Source: Ciona intestinalis (Eukaryota > Chordata > Ascidiacea > Phlebobranchia > Cionidae). Taken from it: DNA of 64,000 bases. A program made the position numbers and the translations under genes. Location: positions 4,747,480 to 4,811,479 of the forward strand of contig NC_020168.2 in assembly GCF_000224145.3 (NCBI RefSeq), in the 5' to 3' direction. Position 1 is the first letter of the stretch. Each line of letters begins with the position of its first letter. Shown here in pieces: positions 1 to 12,500 of this stretch. The notes beneath the pieces are model-generated. The model worked only from the letters and a program-made list of their open reading frames with translations. It did no database searches and was not told the DNA's origin.

Positions 1-504
1 GAGAAATCCCATACGTATTTGTAATGCATTTACAATTGCGAGTTTTAGGACGTATTTGAAAAAAATGACAGCATAGTGAACGCCTCTATTTGGAGTGTTT
101 CATCACGTTCTAGTAGTTTTGGTCAAATAAAGCGACAGAGATTGATGAAAAAATCATCCGACGCACGTAACAGGGATGGGTAATTTGTTAGATCCGGAGT
201 CCAGATGTGAACCAGCAGGTGTTTGCGTGTGTCAAACTTTCGAATTTATCGTTGATGAGTAAAGAGTTTAACATTGGTAGCGCCCGCTGTACCCACTTGG
301 CCCGACGCAAAAAAAAAACTCGGATCTGAATAAATTAGTCATGCTCTTCAATACCACAAACAGTACTCTTAAGAACTTGAGCGAGTTTCTTTCAGTCAAC
401 ACTTCAACGATTTTGTTTTGCACCTCAGGATTTTGTCTGGTTTGGAGTGTCTTAGCTTAATTTATATGTAAAGGATTATATAGGCAACTACACTTTAGAA
501 AACG
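1..504. other. 5' flank and leader of the KIF28-like kinesin gene
   Basis: No convincing coding region is visible here. The stretch lies directly upstream of the kinesin start codon and should hold its promoter and 5' leader. I see no clear TATA box. Many Ciona mRNAs receive a trans-spliced leader, so the true 5' end cannot be read from sequence alone. Confidence 0.4.
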
Positions 505-3500
505 ATGTCTGGAGAATCGTAAGTAAATTAGTTTGTTTTAATCGTATTTAAAAAGTGTTAACACAACAGCGTCAGATAAACTCACGATTCGTGAAGACGT
601 CCGTTTTCAAGATCCGGTTACTATGTTTTTGTTTAACAAAGCGGTTGGTGTGAATGAAAATGTTGTAACTGAATAGGCCACATTTTCTGAACACAACTTA
701 CACGTGTAATTTTAGGCCAATATTCCGCGCGTATCAAGCTATTTTGTTAAATTGATGGTTACGAGTCAAAACGATATTAGTTGTCATGTTCACCAATACG
801 TCGACACTTATCGACCTAGTTCGGATAAAGTAACCGCTTTGCTCTGTAGAAGTTGACCTTTTTAGTTTAAACCAACATACGTAACCGTTGTTGTTAAACG
901 CACTATGACTCTATGGTTAAACGGGCACTGTCGATTTCAATTTGAAAAGACCGAACCTCTTTTACACCCAACGGTTTGATAAGCCGTTTAGGATTGCGAA
1001 GAGAACGCTCACACGCGAAAATGCGTTTACGTTTACTACATATTTACTTTCAACAATAGAAAATCTAAACCACTCGGCCTTTAGTTTGGCTTCTCAATTC
1101 TCAAGTCTATTTTTTAAAAAATCGACTATATATAAAATTTCTATGATAATGATTACCGCGTAAATTTTGTTGCTATGGTTTTTGTTTACAAACTTCATGC
1201 TCGGCTGCGCAATCCCGTTTTTTTGCTTTTCCTTCGTTCTTGTTACGCAAAAGCCAAACTTAGTAAGCAAACTATTTAGGAGAAAGCGCTTCGTGTATCA
1301 GATTTCGCACGTTACCCTCGACATAGTGTAGATTTCAGTGACACACGATGATCTATTTACGTCAAAAAGACGTTGTTTTGGTATCGGTCACCATATTTTG
1401 ACACCTAAAAAATTGACAGTACTGAGATAAATGAGTTTGGTAGCGAAAAAACGCGGTGAATCGTAAGTGTTTACATCGTTTTTGTCTGCTTTACATTTTT
1501 AAACATAATTCTGGAGCAAAAATACACACAAAACTGACGTTGTTTTTGTTTGTATATTATGATTTGTAGTTGTTGAACCTATAATCTTCGTCTGACTTTT
1601 TAATTTATACTATTTCATATTCACAGGGTCAAGGTCGCTGTCCGAGTGCGGCCCTTCAATCAAAGGTAATATATGTTTAAAATATTTTTTAAACTGTGCG
1701 TTTTAAAAGTGGATTTGCATTTTAGAAATATTTCGTGTTGGTAAAAAATTATTCATTAAAAAATTATTTTTCTTCTGTTTTCAGAGAAAAGGACAGGGGC
1801 GCAAAATGTGTCATCGAAATGAAAGGACCAACTACTTACATACAAAACCCTGAAACTCCAAGTAAAAAAAACTTAAATAATTCTTAAAGTTAATTTTTTA
1901 ATTCTTGTTGCTTTAATGCGGCATTTTTACCTTACCATTTGATACTGTTAACAATACTGACCAAAGTTTAATGTTTTAGATGAAGACCCAAAAATGTTCG
2001 GATTTGACTATTCTTATTGGTAAGTTTTTTATTTTACACTGGTGTATATACAGGCTTACGTTTTTCAATTATTTTCAAACTCTTATTTATTTTGCATAAA
2101 TTGAATTTGTTGTAGTCATTCAAAAGACAATTTAAATTGTGTTTGGCTTGGATATTGAATTACCATTCACTTAATCCTAACAATGTTAATTGCTTAGCAA
2201 TATGATATCTCTGTTCTTGAGTTTCAAACAAACAATGTCAATAACAGGTCACATGACGGATTTGCAGACGAGGACGGCGTTCTGGTCGCTAAAAATGACA
2301 AATACGCAACACAAAGAAAAGTTTTTGACAACCTTGGTCAAGGAGTGTTGGACAATGCTTTCGAAGGTTTGTATTTACACCAAACAATATTTAAACTTTT
2401 AAATTTGTCTCAAAGGTTTATGGTCCGTGTTTAGCTTTGTTTAATAATTAAATACAAATTAACATATAAAAACAGTCGTTAATTTCTCTCTTATCTTTCC
2501 CGTTTGATATTAGTACAAGCCATGTTCAAATGCCGCAGTTTATTTTATGCCACAGTGTATTTTTCCGCCTTACAGATGTTAATAATGAAATATGAACTCT
2601 CCCATATTTATACGGCCCCCTCTAAGACTTAAACAAATACAGAAAAATGGAGTGGAAAATTAAAAACCTTTTGTCACTGTGGCACAGTTTAAGTCCAGAA
2701 ATCAATTCCACCCAAGTGACCTGTGTTTGCCTTTTTCCTGACCTTTTTATTGCTGCTCAAAGATATGGAAACAAACTATGCGAGATATGTTGCGTATGTT
2801 TGCAGTGCAGGCATTAAATTTAGTTTGTGCTATGATTCTAAAGCATAAGAAATGTTTAACATTTTTTGCCGTCGGTACCTTGTCTGTTACATCAATTTGA
2901 GTTATGTGGCTTACTGTCCTTGCTTTCTGTTTCAGGTTACAACTGCTCCCTGTTTGCGTACGGCCAGACAGGATCCGGTAAATCATTTTCCATGGTCGGT
3001 TACGGGAAAAACAGGTGACCTGGCTGTAAACTTTGAACGCCGATTTTAACCACTCATTCAGTTTGCATTGATCTAAAACTTTGTGGCAAAATAAACTCGA
3101 GTCCAATGTCATGTCACTTTGCTTTACAATCCATCATTAACCTTATGTATTGCAGGGGTATCGTGCCGATCACATGCGATGAGCTTTTCCAAGCAATTAA
3201 CAAAAGTTCGGATGGCACGGTAAGGCGAAGATGACTAAGCAAATTTGTTTCTTTGTTATCGTACAAAAAGACAACCTGGTTTTGATGTCGTGCATATAAC
3301 AAAGCCAGATAAAAAATCTATTATTAGACAATTGGAGTCGCCATACGCCCTGTGTAAACGCGAAACGCCTCGATTGTCCAGCACACCTTTGTTATTCAAT
3401 GTTTGTTCGTGTCTACACAATTGTATTCATGTTTGGGTGTCTTCACATTAAACCCTTATGACACTCACTTGGTTACTAACCATAACTAAAGCGTTAAAAC

Positions 3501-6500
3501 ATCCCTACCAAGGTTGCACTGTTTAACAGTAAAACGTTAGATTATTTAAAAAAAACAAAGTTAGACATATTGGAAAGCAGTTATCAATGAAAACATTAAA
3601 TGAACTTGCACTATTATACTTGATTTTTAAAAGACAATAGTCTTACAACATTATTGCGCAACCCCTATTTTATATAATTGACAATTTGTGGTTATGGTTC
3701 TCTATTTTACAACCAAGCATTAAAATACTTTACTGTTTCATGCGTTGAGGTTTCCAATGTTTTATCATCAATCACTCACAAAGTTACATATGTGGTAACT
3801 TGTGTGCGGGTACAAGGTGTATGAAACGGAACACTGGTGTTATAAGGATGGATTGCCCCACCATGCAAGATTAAATTAAAAACATAGATTCAGAGTCTTG
3901 TTTTGTATATTATACCCAGGCTTCAATATATTACTTTACAGAAATTTGAAGTTACATTCTCCATGTTGGAAATCTACAATGAACAAGTTCGTGACTTGCT
4001 GACAAAGGACAATCCTAAGGGAGGTCTTAACGTTCGACAAAACCCAAAACTTGGGTTATTTTACGTTGAAAAGTTAAAGAAAGTTGCCGTTGGGAGTTAT
4101 AATGAGATTGAACGCAGAATGGAAGAAGGTTTTTATCCTATGTCTTGTTTAAAACAACTGGAGTTCTTATTTCATAATTCATGTCATTATGAAAGTGTTC
4201 CATATGCAAATTAAATAGAAGCCTGAATTCCAAAAGTTTAACCCACTCACATTCAAAGAAAAATTTAAATATGGGTTATAGGGCACACCCATGTTATAAC
4301 CACTATCATTGCCAGCCACGCTGAGATAATATATGTTTCATTGTTCATTCAAGAAACAGCACGCAATGCTTATCTGTTCAGTTCACTTCTGTACAATGAA
4401 TGTGTAACTTGCTTTATCTTCGCGTGGCTGGAAAATGACAGTCGTTATAACACTGGTGTTCTGTTTTAAACACCTTGTGCCAGCTTACAAGTTACTAAGT
4501 CTGTAACTTTGTGGGTGATTATTTTTTTTTGTTTTTATGTATAACTGATGATTTGGACAACCCATTAGTGACCGCTGGGTTGAAGCAACTGCTGTTAAAT
4601 ATCTTTGCCAATTGCCACATACGCCCACAACAATACAGTCTTTTCTCAGGTACTGCTAACAGAACAGTAGCCTCCACACAAATGAATGCTACCAGCTCAC
4701 GTGCTCACACAGTTGTAACCATTACTTTTGACCAAATCATGAAGAATGAAGCCGGTCAAGAAACAAAGAAGAGCTCAAGCATAAACCTTGTGGATCTGGC
4801 TGGTAAAAAAATTTGTTCTTTAAAATTGTTCTAAAACGAATTTAAAATTGTTCTAAAACGAAACAGCCATATTTTAAGAGTTTAATCGCTCTTTTAAGTA
4901 GGATCATAAAAAAACGTGATCATAAATTTTTCTCAGTCGATTTAGAGGACTTCACCTTGAAGCAGATTATTTTTAGTTGAAAAACATGTTGTTGGGTGTA
5001 TGCTGCCCTAGTCTAACACTGTTAACTGTACTACCAGTGTGTGTTTCACTGAGACAGTGCAAACAATAATTACCACATTAATTTTAGGTTCGGAAAGAGC
5101 TGACAGCACAGGAGCCACAGGCGATCGATTGAAAGAGGGGGCCAATATCAACAGGTCTCTGTCTGCCCTTGGAAACGTCATTTCTGTAAGTGAACCTGCT
5201 AAGTTCAATCACTGATTTAGTGTATTTTACTTTGTTTTGTTTAGTTTATTCACTACAACTTTAGAATCTTTTTGTTTAAAACTGCATCTTTTTGTAAATG
5301 CATTAAATGAATGTATTCAATATTTACATTGTGTCCACCACACAGGCATTGGCTGATTTATCTCTTGGCAAGAAAAAGATAGTTGTCCCATACAGAGACT
5401 CAGTGCTCACTAAACTCCTCATGAGTGCTCTGGGTGGAAACTCGAAGACGATCATGATTGCTGCTCTTTCACCTGCTGATATCAATTATGATGAAACACT
5501 TTCAACTTTAAGGTTGTTTATATTAAGTATTTAAAATCTGGAACCTGTTTTAATGACTGTAATTGTGTAAATAGTTTTAAACAGTCTGGTTAAGTTGTAA
5601 TTGTCAATGCAAACATCTTGTTAAGTATGCTGCAAAGACTGCACCCTTTAAGGACTTGTGACTTGTGTTTAGTTAGGAATTCTACAAGGACCTATATGAT
5701 AGTTTTACATTTAAAACAAGATGCAATATAGGCCAGGTTACAATTCTAATTCCTTTTTTCATGATAATAACTTGAAATTCCAGATATGCTGATCGTGCAA
5801 AAAAGATTAAGAACAAAGCTGTGGTGAACGAGAATCCCATTGATAAATTGATCCGAGAGCTGAGAGAGGAAAATGAGAGGTTGAAGAAGGCAGCAGGAGG
5901 AGTTCTTCCAATGCAGTCTCAAGCTGGGATGAGTCCAGAAGGTAAAACGGTTTTACATCTTGCTTCTTAAAAAGACACTCCAATTGAAATTTAAAGGGAA
6001 AGCAAAAAAGATTATATTTTAGGTTGTTTCTTTTTTAAAAAACATTTTTTACGACTATAGTTTTGGTTGTTGTTTTTTTCATTCTTTTTGTTATCAATTC
6101 TTAGTTTGTTTAATATAAAAATATTTTATTTGTTGCAGAAATTGAAGAGATGAGGAGAAAAATGCAGGAGGAGATCCGAGCTCAGTTGCTTGAAAATCAG
6201 GAACAAATGAAGGATCTCGACTGGGATGCAAAACTAGCAGAGGTAAAACAATGACAAAATGATGAAGTATTACAGTTTTTTTAAACCCTTTTTTATCAGT
6301 ATTTACAGTTAAACTGCTTTCTGCAAAACAGAAATCTGTAAAGTAATTGTAAAACTTGCAGCCTATTACTTATGACCTTTATCAGCTTTTTAAAGAATTA
6401 AAAGTTTTTTATATTTTTTTTTTGGTAGAAATAGGTTGTAGATAATTTGTTTCTCTTCTTAGTCGAGAAAAGAGGATGCTCAATTGAGTAAGGATCATGG

Positions 6501-9500
6501 TCCAGCTAAGATGACAGTTCCTCACTTTGTAAACTTGAATGAGGACCCCATGCTCTCGGGAGTCATCAAGCATCCACTGGTGGAAGGAAAAGAGACTTTG
6601 ATTGGAAGAAAAGATGCAGAAATCACTCCCCACATTATTTTGACTGGCTTAAGGTGAATATAAAATTTCCAACATAAAACCCAATGTTTTAGGTGAAAGA
6701 AGAAATAATTGGCCAGTAATAATTACAACATGGTCATTCTAATGTGACGATGTATTGCTTGACACTTTTAAAGTGTTTTTTAAAAAGTTATTAGGAAATA
6801 ACCTAAATAAGTGCAGTGTTCCGATAATTGTATATGCCAATCTTTCATGCCAATATTTTAACATATCTATCCCACACACCAGCATACAAAAGCAGCACGC
6901 CTCTATCATGTTTGATAACGAAGAGATCGTGATCAAACCAGCGAGCAATGGAGCAAGAATCAAGGTCAATGGAGCTCCTTTAACAGGAGAGAGGAAACTG
7001 GAACATCATGACAGGGTTTTGCTTGGTAAGAATATTTATTTTCGGCTAAAAATTAGAAAAAAATACTCTCTTTTTTATCATATCCATGTAGTATTTCCTT
7101 TTTCTATCATTTTCCAAGCATTCTGTTCCTCGCGGGTGAGATCCTGCAGTGTGGCAGGTTATGGGGTCTAATAGTTTAGAGTTGCCTCATTACATTACTG
7201 ACCACTAGATTGTAGCAACTTCTGTTCAGTGTCTTACTCAAAGCTACTAACATTATCGGTATTTTTATAAATCATTGAATACGGTATCCATTAGTTAAGA
7301 TGCAAGTACTAACTACTGACCTATGGTGATGGTCTTAAAACTTTGCATTTTTCAGCATATGGTAAACATACACTGCATAACAGGTTCCAATCATCTTTAT
7401 GTATTCATCAACCCTCTCAAGCCTGATCTACCAGAAGGAACACCTGAGTCTATTGACTGGGACTTTGCACAGAAGGAATTGGCTGAACAGAGTGGATTTT
7501 CAACACAAAATTCTGGCATGTCAAAAGGTGACTTTTAGTTGTTTTTACAAGTATTGTATCTGACTTAATAAGTCCAAAACATTAGATATGACATCTAAAA
7601 TTCCCAATGTAAAATTTTAACTGCTGGATTTCTTCAAAATGGGATTATCAAATTTTATCAACCAAATTCGTAATGGGGGAATCAAGTTTTGTGACATTCT
7701 CAACTTGCTAATGTCAAACAAATTCGTGTTCCACAATGTAAAATAAAATATTCGTTAATTACAAGTTTGATGGTTGTTTATTTTCACACAGACCAGCAAC
7801 GAGCACAAGAGCAAGTGCTTGAGCTTCTCCCCATGGTGAGTGAAGTTAACGCAGTATCAGAGGAACTAAACAAGTATCGACATTTCGAACTGGTTCTCAT
7901 ATCTGGAGGTTACCAGGAGGATAAAGACAAAGGAACCAAGTAAGAACTGAGTAATTGAATTGAATTGGATTTTTAATTAAAGTTGAAATTAAATTAATAT
8001 TGTGTTATGTCATGGCTACCACAGATATCTCTGGAGATATTTCTGGTAGGGCGTAGTTATCCATGGTGTTATTGGAGGACTGTATAGTTTGGGCAACCCT
8101 GGATTGCGCATGCACAAACATAGTCACATACTCAAAGCTAAATAATGTCTGTGGTGCAGTTCTTCTATACCGGTGGCAGAGATGACTGAACACTTGCATT
8201 TTAACTATTATATTAGATTGGGCTTTCTGCTGCAACCATTGTAGGTGTAAGTGTCCTTAGGCAAAAGTTAAATACTCCAATCCAGTTTTTAATATTGACT
8301 TTTGTCAGCCATACAGTAAAAAAACATAGGCAAAAGAAAAACTGCCCACGAATTGTGTGAAAAATTGTTTGTATAAAAACTAAATAGCGACTTGTTTACA
8401 TCATGTAGGCACAGTTCCTTTCTCTTGTTTTATATTTTGTCTGTTTTGTACCAGAGTGATGGTGCAAGTTAAGAATTTGTTGAACAACAACATCTGGATG
8501 TGGGAACGAGGAAAGTTCATGAACCGTCGTTATATTATTCAGGTAAAACCACCTAGCTATGAAAGTATGTACCGCAATGAACTTTTCCACCCTTTTAAAG
8601 GTACCTTGAGATATGATTGTAAAACGGCTTTTAAATATAATTGTAAAAATGACGTTTAAATATGATTGTAAATACGCCTTTATAAAACAGCAAATCTGAG
8701 TGTTCAATTCTCCAATGTCTTTTGACTCTTTTCCATTGTTTTCTGTTTATTTTTCACCATTTATAGAAGCTGTGTCATGTTTTAACAACCCAATAAAAGC
8801 ACGTATGAACCTTTCCTGGCACCAGTTTTACAAATTACAGGAAAATGACAGTTCCACCTCGAAATGAAATTTTAACAATCCTAAATTGAATTGCGCAAGA
8901 CACTTCAATATTTTGCTTACTTACTGCCAACGGAAATTGATTTTTTATTTGCATTCGGATATTTGCTCAAGGCTTTAACAGACAATTTGTTCAATATTAA
9001 AACCTTTGTCTACAGGAACTCTACCAGCAATATATTGATGGAGACGACAGTTACAAGAACATAGAGCAAGACAAAGATCCGTTCTTTGATCCTCCGGAAG
9101 ATGTGATGTTGGGAACAGCCAACGTCTTCCTCCAATCTCTCTCTTATGCTCTTGACTTTGACGACAAACTTGCGATAACTGACTATAAGGTTTGTACATC
9201 CAAAAAGTTACAAGCGTGCTAGCTCATTAGGAGCATAAGCTGTATTAACGTGACATTAAATATTAGTGGAATGAGCTGTATTAAATATTAGGAAAATATT
9301 AAGGGCATGAGGTCTAGAAATCTAGAAAATATTAGGGGCATGAGCTGTATTATCTTGGCCATGCACATTGAAAAAAAATTACATTGTTTCATGCATTTGT
9401 CTTTCATATATGTATAATAGTAATGGGGCAATCATACATATATGTTTGGCTTTTATGTTTGTATCGAAATCACACGATACAACATTTTCACACAGTGATT

Positions 9501-12500
9501 TTAGACAATTTTTATTGATGTTTCCATAGGGCCAAGAAGAAGGAATGTTGACAGTAGCTGTCACTCCTTGTCTTCCTAATGGAAGATCCTTGGATGAGGA
9601 AAGCTTCATTGAAGATCCATCAGATTTACTGGGGAAGCCATACCACTTCAAGGTGTGTGGAAACATACTTTTTCATTAACTTTAATTTTAGTTTTATTTG
9701 CAAAGTCAAATGTTACTAAAACACATCGCCACTAAAAGAGAATACACATCAGGACCATTGTTGGTGTATGTGTCCTTGGACAATATACCTAACAAAAATT
9801 TCGCCCATCCAGTGGTTCTATATAGGTTGTCTAAATTGTCAACCATACACTAAGAGAAAAAACTTTATCACCCATTAAGTTACATGTGGTGTCGATGCCC
9901 CGCCATGTATTGTGGCCATTTATGTTGCTGGCAACTGAGACATAAGATAATGCACTTGCATGTTTACACTGGCATTTTTATGCAGATCACCATCAGGAAT
10001 TGTGAAATTAACAATTCACGATACAGCAAGGGTGTGTATGTGAGACATAAAACACTGGGTGATAAGGACCCAATAAAAACCAAGGTTGTTGAGGTAAAGT
10101 ACTTCATTTTTGTTTAAACTAAAGCTAAGTTTTAACTAAATCACAAAAATATAATTTTTTCATTTTTTATCGGTTTGGTGTGCAGAAACTTTTTTGTTTG
10201 TTTACAAGTTTTTATTTCACATACAGGATACCTTGTCGCCAGAGTTTAATTACAGTCGTATTATTACAATTCCATCTGTGAACCAAGAACATCTTGACTA
10301 CTTTGAATCTCAGTCCATAACTTTCTTTGTTCATGGATGTCAAGTTGACACACCACCGGTGGCTAGCGTCAAGAAACTGACCACAAAGGTAAGAACTCTT
10401 ACTAAATATACAAATTCTTATACTAGCTGCAATTATGGCCAACTATAGCAGATCAGGTATCATACTACATGCTGACTTAGCTGGACATTACTACCTTTTG
10501 GAATATAGCACATATTAAACATTGTATATGAATAAGGTCCTATGCTGTGGTATACTATGGAACTGCGGATTTCTGCCAGATTTAGCATATTTCCCCAGCA
10601 TGGGCATAGATTAAAGCTAATATGTTAAAAGCAAAAATCCACTTTTCAAAACACCAAGGTCAAGGAAAATTATTTTTAACATTAGATCGGGTATTAAAAA
10701 ACCAACCTTAACAGGAATTAAGAGAGATGGACGGACAGATGACAGCTCCAATGTTACGACGCAGAAACACACTGGTGGCTTCTAACATGGCAGTTGACTC
10801 GCAACTTAAATCAGAGATCCACACTTTACAAAGGAAGTATGATCGTCTTGAGAAGAAAGAAAAGCGAATTCAGGTATATACTGGCCATATTTACTCAATG
10901 CTGGTTTCAAAGGATAAAAACATGGCTTTTTTACTATAGGCCTGTAAAATATTCACTTAGAGTTTATGGTTTGGTTAAATTAAACAGTGTTTTGTACAAA
11001 AGCATCAATTTGAGTTAAACCCACCGTCTAGACCTATTTCTTCAAGTCAAATACAGAACAAAACAATTTGCTGGTTGTTTGCGTCATCTTACACTGAATA
11101 ACAAGTCCGTAACAAAAGAGAATTCATGTTTGCCTTGTGACGTTGGAACAAAAATAGAAGGCTTATATTTCAATAGCAACTAATGAATAATCGTAAGAAT
11201 AATAAACTTAAATACCGTCTCGTCTGTTGTTTATTTCAATACTTGTCCAATTTTACAAGAAATTGATGTTTTACGAGAAATTAATATGTCTACATTCCTT
11301 TGAATGCTATATGACAATTGTGTTTTACAAGTTGAATATAAGACCTCAATTTTCTGGACCTGTACTTAATTCAAAAAATCACTTAACAAAAACTTGTTTT
11401 ATGTTCATTAAGTAAACAGACTTTACTTTTACAGATACAACCCATAATTTAGTAACATAACTAACCTCTATTCCATGTAAAATATATAAGAGGCAAGGTC
11501 AAATAGCATGATATGGGTACATATTTGAAGGCCAACAAAACAGAATTTTAGCCAATTGAATGTATGTATGTATGTAACTTGCTTTTTCCTCGCGTGGCTG
11601 GAAAACGACACTAGTTATAATTAACTAACGCAATTTAATTATTTTATTAAATGCAGGAATTATGTCGTCAATGGTCAGATAAATCCCCAGAAGAACAAGA
11701 CTTTGAAAAGTTCATGAATTCCATTAAAGCTGTAGCTTTCAGTTCAGGAAATAAACTCAAAAGCAGAGTCCAGCTTGTAAACCATGTAAGTTTTTTTGTA
11801 ATTTCCCATTAACAACTTTGACCATAAAAATCATAGCAGTAGTTTGTAATGTATTTTAAATAACTATTAGCTTATATGATTTTACTTAGGCTTTGATAGA
11901 GAATAGTTGTATTTAAGTAGAAATACATTTTAGAGTAACAGTTTGCTGTTTTGCAGTTTCTTTATTTCAGGTGATTTTTTGTAGGATTTGTTTTGTCAAA
12001 TTACTGTTAAACATGCTTAGCTTAGCTGTAACTAGTATGGAATAACTTTGATGTATTGGTATCTAATTATAAATAAAGGTTTACTTGATTATTTTGGACC
12101 ACGATGTAGATTAATGTGTGTGGACGACTTTTTTTACCAGCTGGATTATTTTCGGCTTGGTTTAACTTTTCTTTATCTACCAGTTGATCAGAGCTCAGAA
12201 ATTCGTGCGAGAAAATAGAGATGTAAGGCAACATGTAGTTAGTGCATATTGTTGGTGGTTTGACGTTTGCTCGTGTCATTAACATTTCGCTAACTAATCG
12301 CACGCGACTAATCCACGGCGAGACTGAATTGCAGATGCATGGTCTCGCGAGCGCCGCAAGGGGAGTTCGGTAGGCGGCATTTGCTACTGCGCGGTCCGTT
12401 GGGTGGCGGTATAGAGGGTGTGGGGAGCGTGGCTTAAATATTGTCTCTGGCGCAGAGAGACTCGGACGCGTTCAGCGTCTACAGCTTTGAGGTGACGCCG

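Noticed and set aside
942-1163. 73-codon plus frame in kinesin intron 1
   Set aside because: No splice phase, no similarity; intronic chance frame.
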